Assembly (NCBI GenBank): GCA_965224525.1
Contig: OZ245050.1
Location: forward strand, 124,001 to 188,000
DNA length: 64,000 bases
DNA from: Granulosicoccus sp036478565
GTDB taxonomy: Bacteria > Pseudomonadota > Gammaproteobacteria > Granulosicoccales > Granulosicoccaceae
Direction of reading: 5' to 3'
The stretch's first letter is position 1. Each line of letters starts with the position of its first letter. Below are positions 34,222 to 44,000 of this stretch, piece by piece. The notes under the pieces are model-generated. The model did not search any database and had not been told where the DNA came from. It saw nothing but the letters and a program-made list of their open reading frames with translations. The position numbers were made by a program, and so were the translations under genes.

Positions 34222-34464
34222 TTACTCAGCTAAATCGGTATCGGATTTTCCGGATACCATTCGCAGTAGCTTTAAAACCAGCAGAGCAGGAGCCGCACCG
34301 TGCATGAACAGGTCAAAAATGTCGGTTGTATTGGTGAGATTTCCTGTTGCCAGCATCTTTAGTTTCTCCCATAAATGAGGTTCCGGAACAAATGGTGCCA
34401 TACCCAGTGTCAAACTGATGACCACTAGCGGTAGTAGCGGCAACCTGTCCAGTAATTTCAGCAT
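34222..34464 (-). CDS. Small membrane protein often annotated 'RND transporter'
   Basis: Protein of 80 residues from the ATG at 34464; the longer open frame to 34674 runs across the copper promoter and is not credible. MLKLLDRLPLLPLVVISLTLGMAPFVPEPHLWEKLKML is a recurring small protein found near heavy-metal exporters; it has two hydrophobic segments (about 10-26 and 48-65). It is divergent from the copper ATPase gene, with the MerR-type promoter between. Function unknown, copper-linked by context. Confidence 0.75.
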   Translation of the reverse strand: MLKLLDRLPLLPLVVISLTLGMAPFVPEPHLWEKLKMLATGNLTNTTDIFDLFMHGAAPALLVLKLLRMVSGKSDTDLAE

Positions 34465-34582
34465 AGTGTTGTTCTCTGTTACGAAGTGATTTTCATACTG
34501 GCTGCGCCGGTGCGCAATCAGGTGGTGGCATCGGGTGTGATGCCTAAGGCTGTCGATTTTATCAAAAGGTTGAAATATCCGC

Positions 34583-34613
34583 TTGACCTTCCAGTGACTG
34601 GAATCCGCACAAT
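34583..34613 (+). promoter_or_regulatory. CueR/MerR-type copper promoter
   Basis: The -35 TTGACC (34583-34588) and -10 CACAAT (34608-34613) are separated by 19 bases, the elongated spacer typical of MerR-family control. Between them lies the near-palindrome CCTTCCAGT-GACTGGAAT, close to the CueR/HmrR copA operator. The ATPase start is 36 bases downstream. No cueR gene is in the window, so the regulator must be elsewhere. Confidence 0.78.
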
Positions 34614-34648
34614 AGGTGTGTTGATGAAGTAATTCAGTGAGCTGGCCT

Positions 34649-37153
34649 ATGAATACGCAAAGAACCACGACCATTCAGATAAATGGCATTTCCTGCGCCT
34701 CCTGTGTTGGTCGGATTGAAAAGGCCGTCGCGGCCATGCCGTCTGTGCTGGCTGCAACAGTGAATCTGGCCAATGAGTCTGTTCGGATTGCTCACGATGG
34801 CTCTTTGCAGGCAGCGGTTCTGAGTCAGGTTTTGCAAGAGATTGGATATCCCGCGATGGTAGAAACGGTCACACTTGAAATTACCGGTATGAACTGCGCC
34901 TCCTGTGTCGGACGCATTGACAAGGCGTTGTCCGCCGGCTCCGGTGTGCTGGAGGTCGCGGTCAATCTGGCGACGGAGACTGCACACATTCAGTATTTGG
35001 TTGGTGCCGCTGATGCCGCAGGCATTGCTGCGCTGTCGACAGACGCCGGCTATCCAGCCGTTGTGAAATCCAGCGATAAATCCAGCAAAGCAGATCGAAA
35101 AGCCGGAGAACTTTCCCGGCTTCGCAGTCAGACGTTGCTGGCTGCAACCCTGGCTTTGCCGGTAATCGTTATTGAGATGGGCTCGCATTTCATCCCGGGA
35201 GTTCATGAATTCGTTGTTGGATCCATAGGTATGCAAGGTAGTCGCTTGTTGCAGTTCATTTTGACAGCGCTTGTCCTGGCAGGACCTGGGTTACAGTTTT
35301 ATCGTAAAGGAATTCCAGCCTTGCTCAAAGGTACGCCAGATATGAATTCACTGGTTGCTCTGGGTGTGTCGGCGGCATTCGGATTTTCGCTGGTTTCCAC
35401 ATTTTCGCCGGACTGGTTGCCTGTGGGGGCGGCCAATGTTTACTACGAAGCTGCCGCTGTCATTGTTGTGTTGATTCTGCTGGGTCGCTATCTGGAGGCG
35501 CGGGCCAAGGGTCGCACGGGTGACGCTATTCAGAAGTTGATGGGATTGCAGGCCAAAACAGTTCGTATAAAACGTGATGCCGGAATTGTTGACATAGCGA
35601 TTGAAGATATCGTAGCGGGGGATGTCGTGTATGTGCGCCCCGGAGAAAAACTGGCAGTCGATGGTGAGATGTTGACAGGCTCCACCTTCGTAGATGAAAG
35701 CATGGTAACCGGCGAGCCGATTCCTGCCAGAAAATCTGTTGGTGATGCACTTGTCGGTGGAACCGTCAACGGTACAGGTGCATTGACTTATCGTGCGACC
35801 AGAGTAGGGCGCGATACGGTGTTGGCGCAGATCATCGCAATGGTTGAGCAAGCTCAAGGTGCAAAGCTCCCCATTCAAGGGTTGGTCGACAAAATTACCG
35901 CATGGTTTGTTCCAGCGGTTCTGATCGCCGCGCTGTTGAGTGTTGCGCTGTGGTTGACGTTTGGGCCAGAGCCTGCCTTAAGTCTTGCGCTCGTGGCAGG
36001 TGTCTCTGTTTTGATTATTGCCTGTCCCTGTGCAATGGGGTTAGCTACGCCGACATCAATAATGGTTGGCACGGGTCGGGCGGCAACAATGGGTGTGTTG
36101 TTTCGTCGGGGTGATGCGTTGCAGAGCCTGCAGGAGGCAAGTATCGTTGCCCTTGACAAGACTGGCACTCTGACACAAGGGCGACCTGAAATGACCGACC
36201 TGGTTGTTACAAACGATTATGATCGTGATGAAGTCCTTCGACTTGTCGCCGCTGTTGAGCAAGAGTCGGAGCACCCCGTCGCGGTTGCGATCACCCACGC
36301 TGCAACAAACCTGGGTATGAGTCTGCCAGCAGTGCAAAATTTTGACTCGATAACAGGCTATGGCGTGCAGGCGCGTGTCGAAGGCAAGGATCTGCTGATC
36401 GGAGCCGATCGACTGATGATGCGTGAAGGGATTGCATTGAACAGTCTTGAAGATCAGGCTATCGCTGTTGCAAAAAATGGCAAAACGCCGCTCTACGCAG
36501 CTATTGACGGACAGCTGGTCGCACTTATAGCGGTTGCAGATCCGATCAAGAAAAGTACACCTGCAGCGATTAGGGCATTGCATAGTCTGGGTCTGAAGGT
36601 GGCTATGGTTACAGGTGACAACGAGCAGACGGCTCACGCGATTGCCAGGCAGTTGGGCATAGACAGTGTCGTGGCGGAAGTATTGCCGGAAGGTAAGGTG
36701 GCAGCGCTTGAAACCTTGCGAGTTGATGGGCAAAAACTGGCCTATGTTGGCGATGGTATCAATGACGCTCCGGCATTGGCCGTTGCTGATGTGGGTATTG
36801 CAATTGGTACCGGCACCGATATTGCCATTGAGGCTGCCGATGTTGTGTTGATGTCAGGTAATCTGAAAGGCGTAGTCAATGCGCTTGATATTAGTCGACG
36901 AACCATGCGGAATATACGCCAAAACCTGTTTTGGGCATTTGCCTATAACATTCTGTTGATACCCGTTGCTGCCGGAATTTTATATCCGATTAACGGGCTT
37001 ATGCTGTCGCCAATTCTAGCGGCTGGCGCTATGTCCGTGTCCAGTATTTTTGTATTGAGTAACGCATTGCGACTGCGCTGGGTAAGGCCAGCATTGTCTG
37101 AGCAGGAACTACCTTTGAGCAGTATTCCAGGCATGCTCGCTACAAACACCTGA
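34649..37153 (+). CDS. copA: Copper-exporting P1B-type ATPase
   Basis: Inner-membrane Cu+ exporter, 834 residues from the ATG at 34649 (GTG at 34637 possible). Two N-terminal heavy-metal domains (GISCASC, Cys16/19; GMNCASC near residue 85). Eight membrane segments, with the metal-selecting CPC at 459-461 (IIACPCAMGLATP). Phosphorylation site Asp503 in DKTGTLT, then the HP motif (ESEHPVA), TGDNEQT and GDGINDAPAL. All catalytic motifs are intact. It is driven by the CueR-type promoter just upstream and is monocistronic or followed by the DUF3365 cytochrome. Confidence 0.95.
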   Translation: MNTQRTTTIQINGISCASCVGRIEKAVAAMPSVLAATVNLANESVRIAHDGSLQAAVLSQVLQEIGYPAMVETVTLEITGMNCASCVGRIDKALSAGSGVLEVAVNLATETAHIQYLVGAADAAGIAALSTDAGYPAVVKSSDKSSKADRKAGELSRLRSQTLLAATLALPVIVIEMGSHFIPGVHEFVVGSIGMQGSRLLQFILTALVLAGPGLQFYRKGIPALLKGTPDMNSLVALGVSAAFGFSLVSTFSPDWLPVGAANVYYEAAAVIVVLILLGRYLEARAKGRTGDAIQKLMGLQAKTVRIKRDAGIVDIAIEDIVAGDVVYVRPGEKLAVDGEMLTGSTFVDESMVTGEPIPARKSVGDALVGGTVNGTGALTYRATRVGRDTVLAQIIAMVEQAQGAKLPIQGLVDKITAWFVPAVLIAALLSVALWLTFGPEPALSLALVAGVSVLIIACPCAMGLATPTSIMVGTGRAATMGVLFRRGDALQSLQEASIVALDKTGTLTQGRPEMTDLVVTNDYDRDEVLRLVAAVEQESEHPVAVAITHAATNLGMSLPAVQNFDSITGYGVQARVEGKDLLIGADRLMMREGIALNSLEDQAIAVAKNGKTPLYAAIDGQLVALIAVADPIKKSTPAAIRALHSLGLKVAMVTGDNEQTAHAIARQLGIDSVVAEVLPEGKVAALETLRVDGQKLAYVGDGINDAPALAVADVGIAIGTGTDIAIEAADVVLMSGNLKGVVNALDISRRTMRNIRQNLFWAFAYNILLIPVAAGILYPINGLMLSPILAAGAMSVSSIFVLSNALRLRWVRPALSEQELPLSSIPGMLATNT

Positions 37154-37264
37154 AGCGTTGTGCTTTTTGGCAATGTTAGCCACTTTGGCAGAACACGTGT
37201 ATTGTCGTGGTGGTTTGGAAGGTTCACAAGCATTGATACTGGTTAAACCCGGAGAGTGAGAATA

Positions 37265-37831
37265 ATGATCAGAAAAGTACTATTGCTAGCTGGAACATTT
37301 TGTATGGTTGGAATTACGTCTGCCGACGAGATCGAGGCCAAAAAGGCTTCGAGCAGGTTGGCTGTGCAGGCCTATGGCAAAGCGCTGAAAGGCGAGCTGG
37401 TTGCGGCGATGGAAACTGGTGGACCACTCAACGCTGTGGGGGTATGCAATGTTGCTGCGCCAGAAATCGCAGACAAGGTTTCTACCGAAAATAGTCTGAT
37501 GATCAGTCGTACAAGCTTGAAGACTCGCAACAGTTCAAACACGCCAACTGACTGGCAGGAAAAAGTACTCAATGATTTCGAGGCCAGAAAAAGCGCTGGG
37601 GAGGAAGTTGGCAAGATGGAGTTTGCCGAGATTGTTGAGGGTGCTGATGGTTCAGAATTTCGATATATGAAAGCCATTGGTACCGGCGGAGTATGTCTCA
37701 AGTGTCATGGCAGCAACAATTCCGATGAGCTTACCGCAAAGCTCTCAGAGCTGTATCCCGATGACATGGCTGTTGATTACACATCTGGTGATATCCGCGG
37801 CGCATTTGTTGTTGTTGATAAAATCCAGTGA
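37265..37831 (+). CDS. DUF3365 (Tll0287-like) monoheme c-type protein
   Basis: Exported protein, 188 residues from the ATG at 37265 (GGAG at 37251-37254 upstream; GTG at 37256 also in frame). Signal peptide cut after SA near residue 20. One heme c site, CLKCH near residue 140. The C-terminal RGAFVVV strand is typical of the Tll0287/DUF3365 PAS-like heme domain. An extra conserved cysteine lies in GVCNVAAPEI, which in this family can be a second heme ligand. Probably a periplasmic redox or gas sensor; the partner is unknown. Confidence 0.85.
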   Translation: MIRKVLLLAGTFCMVGITSADEIEAKKASSRLAVQAYGKALKGELVAAMETGGPLNAVGVCNVAAPEIADKVSTENSLMISRTSLKTRNSSNTPTDWQEKVLNDFEARKSAGEEVGKMEFAEIVEGADGSEFRYMKAIGTGGVCLKCHGSNNSDELTAKLSELYPDDMAVDYTSGDIRGAFVVVDKIQ

Positions 37832-37919
37832 AGCGGCTGTAGTCATCACGGAGGTCGGTGCTCGTACTAATAAGTGCCAGCCTCATTTCACAACAAATAA
37901 ATAGTCAGTTAGATGCTAT

Positions 37920-38498
37920 ATGAAACGATGCGAGTGGGCCAATTCAAATGAATTGGAGACAGAACACCACGATACGGAATGGGGTGTTCCCGTACATGAT
38001 GATCGCCTTCTCTTTGAAATGCTGATCCTTGAAGGTGCGCAGTCCGGCCTAAGCTGGGCAACAATCCTGCAAAAGAGAAGTGGTTACCAGAAAGCTTTTG
38101 ATAATTTTGATGCTAAAAAGATATCGAAATACTCGGAGAAAAGGATAGAAAAACTCCTTCAAAATCCCGGAATCGTCAGGAATAAGTTAAAAGTCAATGC
38201 GACTGTTGTAAATGCAAAGCGATTCCTGGAGGTTCAAAAAGAACAAGGAAGCTTTGACAAATACATTTGGTCATTTGTGGGAGGTAAGCCCATTAACAAT
38301 AAATGGAAGAAGCTGTCGGACGTCCCATCAAGCTCGCCGGAATCACTCAGCATGAGCAAGGGCCTTAAGAAAGATGGATTCAAGTTTATAGGTCCCACCA
38401 CCTGCTACGCCTATATGCAAGCGGTGGGAATGGTTAACGATCATGTCATTTCGTGTTTCCGTTATGCAGAAGTGATTAAGCTACAGAAACATACGTAA
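37920..38498 (+). CDS. tag: DNA-3-methyladenine glycosylase I
   Basis: Base-excision repair glycosylase that removes 3-methyladenine, 192 residues. Zinc ligands are retained (Cys4, His17, and the His and Cys of NDHVISC near the C-terminus), as is the catalytic Glu38 (LILEGAQSGLSW). GFKFIGPTTCYAYMQAVG is the family signature. The gene is markedly richer in A and T than the copper and dsr genes (many AAA, GAA and AAT codons) and opens an AT-rich patch running to about 39980, suggesting acquisition by transfer. Confidence 0.93.
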   Translation: MKRCEWANSNELETEHHDTEWGVPVHDDRLLFEMLILEGAQSGLSWATILQKRSGYQKAFDNFDAKKISKYSEKRIEKLLQNPGIVRNKLKVNATVVNAKRFLEVQKEQGSFDKYIWSFVGGKPINNKWKKLSDVPSSSPESLSMSKGLKKDGFKFIGPTTCYAYMQAVGMVNDHVISCFRYAEVIKLQKHT

Positions 38499-38554
38499 AC
38501 AGATCTTGTTAGCCCATTGACCAATTGTTTTGTAAAAGAGGCGAGCTATTTTAG

Positions 38555-38582
38555 TTGACATATTCCATTATGGGAATATAAT
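38555..38582 (+). promoter_or_regulatory. Consensus sigma-70 promoter with embedded operator, probably leaderless
   Basis: A perfect -35 TTGACA (38555-38560) and perfect -10 TATAAT (38577-38582) with a 16-base spacer. The inverted repeat ATATTCC-ATTATG-GGAATAT (38560-38579) spans the spacer and -10, ideal for ArsR repression. The arsR ATG begins at 38589, about 7 bases after the -10, so the transcript would start at or next to the start codon. Confidence 0.8.
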
Positions 38583-38588
38583 ATTTGC

Positions 38589-38933
38589 ATGGCAAGAACA
38601 AGTACTACTTTTGACGCTTTTAATGCGATAGCAGAACCAAAGCGTCGAGCGCTCATTGAAGCTATGGTCGGTAAGGAGCTGACTGTTAATCAAACAGTGG
38701 AAATAATGGGCTGGAAACAGCCAATGGTTTCAAAGCATCTCAGCGTTCTTAAGCAAGTCGGCATAGTGTCAGAGCGGAAAGAAGGTCGGTATCGCGTTTA
38801 CCGCGTCAATGCTGCTCGATTAAAACCTGTACAAGAGTGGGCTGCCCAGTTCGAGCAATATTGGAGTAACAGCCTCGACTGTCTGGAAGAATATTTAAAA
38901 GAGATTCAATCAAACGGGACGAATGATGGGTAA
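38589..38933 (+). CDS. ArsR-family winged-helix repressor
   Basis: ArsR-type regulator, 114 residues. Winged helix with MGWKQPMVSKHLSVLKQVGIVSERKEGRYRVYRV. It lacks the metal-binding cysteine pair of arsenic sensors, and belongs to the group paired with SRPBCC/AHSA1 proteins. No ribosome-binding site precedes the ATG; the promoter's -10 is 6 bases away, so initiation is probably leaderless. It likely represses itself through the operator overlapping its promoter. It overlaps the next gene by 11 bases. Confidence 0.9.
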   Translation: MARTSTTFDAFNAIAEPKRRALIEAMVGKELTVNQTVEIMGWKQPMVSKHLSVLKQVGIVSERKEGRYRVYRVNAARLKPVQEWAAQFEQYWSNSLDCLEEYLKEIQSNGTNDG

Positions 38934-39438
38934 AGATAGCGAGATCAAGGTTGAACCAACAATATTTATTCGAGAATTTAACGCGTCTCGGCAATTGGTT
39001 TTCGAGGCCTGGACCCAGCCAGAGCATTTGAAAAATTGGCAGTTCCCGTTTAAAGGATTCAAGTGTGAGTACCATTCTGTAGATATAAGACCTGGTGGAA
39101 TTTCACTTCACAAAATGACAGCGCCAAACGGATTTGAAATGTGGCTTTTGACAAAGTATGAAGAGGTTATTCCGCCTGAGTGTCTTATATTCAGGCAGTA
39201 CCCTTCTAATGAATCGGGTGACATTCTAACGAACCCACAAATGCCTGGTTGGCCGAAAGAAATGAGAACTACCATCAAATTAGAAGAAGCTGATGGTAAA
39301 ACCAGATTGCAGCTAATCTGGCAACCGATTAACCCAACCAGAGAAGAAGCCGATGTCTTTGAGGCATCTCGATCAGAACATGACAAAGGCTGGGGTGGCG
39401 GACTCGACCAGCTTGTTGCGTACCTTGAAGCGCTTTGA
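38923..39438 (+). CDS. SRPBCC/AHSA1-domain protein
   Basis: AHSA1-like START-fold protein, 171 residues, beginning IKVEPTIFIREFNASRQLVFEAWTQPEHLKNW, the family entry motif. It is translationally coupled to the ArsR regulator, the usual operon partner. It probably binds a hydrophobic ligand; the substrate is unknown. ATG at 38926 is an equal alternative start. AT-rich like its neighbours. Confidence 0.88.
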   Translation: MMGKDSEIKVEPTIFIREFNASRQLVFEAWTQPEHLKNWQFPFKGFKCEYHSVDIRPGGISLHKMTAPNGFEMWLLTKYEEVIPPECLIFRQYPSNESGDILTNPQMPGWPKEMRTTIKLEEADGKTRLQLIWQPINPTREEADVFEASRSEHDKGWGGGLDQLVAYLEAL

Positions 39439-39469
39439 AAATGCCTATTGAAAACGAAATGTATTCAAG

Positions 39470-39979
39470 ATGAAGAAAATCCTCACATTTTTTATCGCAT
39501 TGTTGTTCGTCGGAATAATTTACCTGCAAATTACGGGAAGCGAACTGCAGGAAATAAAAACTGAAATTGAAATATCAGCACCACCCACCAAAGTATGGAG
39601 CATCATAAGCGACATTGAAAGCTGGCAGGAATGGAGCCCAACAATCAATGCGTCTCGGGGTGTTGCTTCAGTCGGGTCTCAGCTCAGTATAACGATGATG
39701 AGCGAAGAGGCAGGCAAAGATGGTCCAAACTACAAGCCAACAATCATAGAGCTTGCAGAGCCAAATTACTTTCACTGGCGTGCTCACATGTTGGCTGAAT
39801 TTCTGTTTACAAACGAAAAAATAATTAAACTGGAAGAAATTGACTCGGGAACGCGGTTAACACACACGGAGACTTTCAAAGGACTACTAACGCCATTATT
39901 TCGTGGAAAAATGGAGAAAGGCGTTTCCCCAATGTTAAAGCTGATGAATAAGGCATTAAAGGAACTAGCAGAGAAATAA
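39470..39979 (+). CDS. SRPBCC-family protein with N-terminal membrane anchor
   Basis: Protein of 169 residues. A single hydrophobic N-terminal helix (KKILTFFIALLFVGIIYLQI) is followed by a polyketide cyclase/SRPBCC-like domain (TEIEISAPPTKVWSIISDIESWQEWSP, and THTETFKGLLTPLF). The conserved pattern recalls self-standing SRPBCC proteins next to ArsR regulators. It probably belongs to the same cassette, 31 bases after the AHSA1 gene. The ligand is unknown. Confidence 0.82.
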   Translation: MKKILTFFIALLFVGIIYLQITGSELQEIKTEIEISAPPTKVWSIISDIESWQEWSPTINASRGVASVGSQLSITMMSEEAGKDGPNYKPTIIELAEPNYFHWRAHMLAEFLFTNEKIIKLEEIDSGTRLTHTETFKGLLTPLFRGKMEKGVSPMLKLMNKALKELAEK

Positions 39980-40062
39980 ACTATTTTACGCCACCAGTGA
40001 TCTGTGCGTTCTGGGTCGAAGAATCAGTGTTGTGTTTTCGGTTAACTGGCAGAGAGTTTGAC

Positions 40063-40860
40063 TTATTCGGGCGGCGCTGTTTGCCCCAACGTCGGATAAT
40101 AAACCAGCTTTACAGTGCCAACTTCGCTGTCAAAAAATTTGCCGGCGAACATGCCTTCGCGCAGTGTCTCCAGCGAATCTGCGTGGTAGTAGATTCGTTG
40201 CAGAAGATGTGCTTCCTCGCCGTCCGTCCGACTTAGATTGAACTGGAACTCTACGTTGCCGGCGTCGATGTCCCTCAAGGTGTAGTTGACAGCATAGGGG
40301 TGGTCATCCAGCTTGTAGGTTTGTGAGCGCACACCGTCTTCGGCCAAGGGCAGCAATACCGGACGAATCATCTGGAATCCCAGTTTTGATATTAGCGTGT
40401 CCTGTACCAGTCGTTCGTCGCCCAGGCTCGCTACTCGCAAGTCGCCCTGTTTCATTTTGTCGAAGGTCAATCTGACATCCATAGCTTCTCCCTTGACGTC
40501 AGTGACGAAACCGATAACGCCTGTCTTCTTTAGTGCAGCCACACCATTGTTGGCCCAAAAGAGGTAGCCAAGTTTTTCACCTTCCGCCTCTTTTACGGTG
40601 ATATCGAGATTGCCGGGGTAGGAGCGGTTGTCGGGAAGAGCTACATAGCGCAAATCAAAGCTGTATGCCTGTCCGTTGCTGTCCTTGAAATCGAACTGGA
40701 TGTCTGTTTTTCCTTCTCCGATGTCACTTAGCTCCAGCGATTTTTCTATATCGAAGTTCGTACCTGTGATTTTCAACTCTAGCGGTGTAACGTCAGCAAC
40801 CGCAGTGCCAGAGATGCAGGTGGCAAGAAGAATCAGGCGGGGCAGTTGAGAGATGTTCAT
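40063..40860 (-). CDS. Exported protein of unknown function (265 aa)
   Basis: Protein of 265 residues from the ATG at 40860 with a signal peptide cut near AVAD (residue 22). The mature part is beta-rich and has no cysteines, with repeating DxxxVEFQF and VRLTF strand patterns. It resembles outer-membrane-associated or DUF3108-like proteins only in general layout; I do not recognise it with confidence. It stands alone between the AT-rich cassette and the RND operon, and the palindrome at 41016 lies upstream. Confidence 0.72.
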   Translation of the reverse strand: MNISQLPRLILLATCISGTAVADVTPLELKITGTNFDIEKSLELSDIGEGKTDIQFDFKDSNGQAYSFDLRYVALPDNRSYPGNLDITVKEAEGEKLGYLFWANNGVAALKKTGVIGFVTDVKGEAMDVRLTFDKMKQGDLRVASLGDERLVQDTLISKLGFQMIRPVLLPLAEDGVRSQTYKLDDHPYAVNYTLRDIDAGNVEFQFNLSRTDGEEAHLLQRIYYHADSLETLREGMFAGKFFDSEVGTVKLVYYPTLGQTAPPE

Positions 40861-41015
40861 ACGAGTCGACTCGGTTGACAGGGTTTTGAAGAGCACAGTG
40901 CAGTCGCGCGTTCCTTTGGAATGCGTAACTTCTATGATTCATTATCAACCGCCGAGGTGGCAATCCCTGGCGTAAAAAGAACGAAATTCAACACGTATCT
41001 CGCACCTTTCGTAAT

Positions 41016-41067
41016 GTGCTTAAGCACTGCCTGCAATGAATTGTTGAAGATGGTTCATTGCGGGCAG
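41016..41067. repeat. Adjacent palindrome and large hairpin
   Basis: The perfect palindrome GTGCTTAAGCAC (41016-41027) abuts a 14-bp inverted repeat, CTGCCTGCAATGAA (41027-41040) and TTCATTGCGGGCAG (41054-41067), with one wobble pair and a 13-base loop. It lies 31 bases after the RND pump stop (minus strand). It is probably the 3' end structure of that operon; no T-run follows on the minus strand. Confidence 0.55.
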
Positions 41068-41097
41068 AAAGCTTCGGATAGTGTCTTCGCGTTACAG

Positions 41098-44000
41098 CTA
41101 GGTCACCGTTGTAGCAGTAGATGTTTTAAGGTGACCCTTTTTACGTTGCTGACGTAGCAGATACGAATAGTAAAGAACCGGTATAACAACCAGCGTCAAC
41201 AGCGTGGACACCAGTATGCCAAAAATAAGCGATATGGCCAGACCATTGAATATTGGATCGTCAATGATGAAAAATGCGCCAATCATTGCCGCGGCGCCGG
41301 TCAGTATTATGGGCTTTGCGCGAACAGCTGCCGAATTTACTACAGCTTCATATATCGCCATTCCTTCTTCCAACTGTTGATTGATGAAGTCCACCAGCAG
41401 TATTGAATTTCGCACAATGATGCCCGCAAGGGCGATCATGCCAATCATTGATGTCGCTGTATACTGGGAGCCGAGTAATGCATGACCCGGCATGACGCCA
41501 ATAATAGTCAACGGAATCGGTGCCATAATGACCAGCGGCACAATGTAGGAGCGGAACTGTGCGACCACGAGAAAGTAGATCAGGATGATGCCTACCGCGT
41601 AGGCAATGCCCATGTCACGAAAGGTTTCGTAGGTAATCTGCCACTCTCCATCCCATTTTATTGACCCTGCTACCGGGTTTGGCGGCTGCTGTATCAGAAA
41701 CTGCTCAAGCGCTTCACCTGTAGAGCTGGCCGCGGTTGTTAGTGATTTATGTATTTCTGCCATGCCGTACAAGGGGCTGTCCAGTTTTCCAGCCATGTCA
41801 CCGGTGACATAAACCACGGGTAACAGATCTTTGTGGTGGATGGTTATATCCCGTTTGTCCTGCTGCACATCCGCAACATCGCCGAGTGATACCAATGCAC
41901 CACTTCGCGAACGCAACTGTAATGCAAGCATACGATCGATCGAAACCTGTTCACCTGCTGCCAGTTGCAATCGGATGGGCACCGGGTAACGGGCTCCAGC
42001 AGTATGCAGGTAGCCAACATCTTCGCCGCCCAGTGCGGTTTGAATGGCGGCTGTGACTTCCGATTGTGACAAACCTAATAATGCGGCTCGCTGGCGATCG
42101 ACGGTAACCAGCAATCGTTTGGCAGCAGCATCAATCGAGTCATCAACATCGACAATGTCGTCGGTATTTTCGAATACATCACGAATCATGCGAGCATTTT
42201 CCATTTGCTCGGCATAATTCGAGCCATAGACCTCTGCAACCAATGGGGCTAATACCGGTGGTCCGGGTGGAACCTCGACTACCTTTATATTAGCACCCGG
42301 GATGTCAATCGCCTGTATCAGCTGTTCACGAACATCGCCGGCTATTTCATGGCTCTTGCGACTGCGATCATGCTGATCAACAAGGTTGACCTGTATGTCG
42401 CCAAAGTGGGATGCCTGGCGCAGGTAGTATTGTCGTACCAGACCGTTGAAGCCTATTGGTGCGGCTGTACCAGCGTACATCTGATAATTGGTAATTTCTG
42501 GCACCTTGTCCAGGGATTCACCGATGGTGTCAAGTGTCCGCGAGGTTGTTTCAAGACTGGTTCCTTCAGGCATGTCGAGAACAACCTGAAACTCGGACTT
42601 GTTGTCAAAGGGCAGCATCTTCAGCACCACCGATTGAATGACGGCGAGCGATACAGATAGGCCAACAAAAATCAGCAGTACCAGAATCAGCAAATAGCGC
42701 AAGCTTCGGCGTATTAGAAACGGACCTACCATGGCATTGAAAAAGCGGTAGTTGCGTGTGTTCTTGAAGTCATCCTTGTTCGCAGCTTGTGGTGCATGAG
42801 CAGCATCATGCTGTGGCAATAACAAGCCAGCCAGCCACGGTGTGATAATAAAGGCGATAGCCAGTGATATCAGCATGCCCATTGACGCATTTATCGGGAT
42901 AGGGCTCATGTACGGGCCCATCAGGCCAGATACAAACGCCATCGGCAGCAGCGCTGCTATGACGGTCAAGGTGGCGAGAATTGTTGGCCCGCCGACTTCG
43001 TCTACTGCTTGCGGTATCAGCGTCCAGATAGAACGCTTGTCACCCATCTCCATATGACGGTGAATGTTTTCCACTACCACAATGGCATCGTCAACCAGTA
43101 TGCCGATTGAGAAAATCAGTGCGAAAAGCGATACTCGGTTGAGAGTGAAACCATAAGCCATCGACGCCATAAGTGTCGCAGCAAGTGTGGCGACAACAGC
43201 CACGCCAACTACTATAGCTGGGCGCCAACCCATTGTGAATATCACCAGCAGAACAACAGAGCCCGTTGCAAAAAGCAGTTTTGTGATTAGTTTTTTTGCT
43301 TTCGCATCCGCTGTATCACCATAGTTACGGGTGATTGTAGTGGTGACGTCATCTGGAATAACAATGCCTTCAAGTGCCGCCAGTCGCTCGATGATCTGGT
43401 CAGTGATATTGATTGCGTTGCTGCCAGGTTGCTTGGCCACGGAAATCGTTACGGCGGGATACCGTGAGGTATCATTGCTGGATGCATGGCCGTCGACAAA
43501 CGACACATAGGATTTCGCTATTGCTGCACGTGCACTCACCTCGGCAACATCATTCAGAAATACGGGTTGCCCGTTGTGCAAACCAACCACCAGTTGCGCA
43601 ACTTCGGCGGCCGATACCAGGAAGGTGCCAGCGCGCACAGGTATCTGTAGGTTATTGTCTACGATGCCATTGATTTCCGCAGAGGCGTTGGCAGCACCTA
43701 GAGCCATGCGCAAGTCGGACAAGGCGAGTCCGTGTCCAGCGAGGCGTTGTGGATCGATGCGAACATCAACAATCTCGTCAGCGCCACCGACTGTACGAAT
43801 CTGTCTTGTGCCGGGGATGCGCTTGAGTTCTGTTTCCAGAGAACGGGCGATCTTGAGTAATTCACTGGCACTACGGCTTTCATCCTTGCTCCACAAGGTC
43901 GCCGAAATGATGGGGATATCATCGATTGAGCGCGGTTTGATAACCGGTGGCGCAATGCCAAGATTTTGTGGCAACCAATCCTGGTTGGAGAAAATCTTGT

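Noticed and set aside
34465..34674. Upstream extension of the small membrane protein
   Set aside because: It would run through the CueR-type promoter; the family-like sequence begins at 34464.
34634..35236. Minus-strand ORF of 200 codons over copA
   Set aside because: Antisense to the heavy-metal domains; Cys/Gln-rich unnatural composition.
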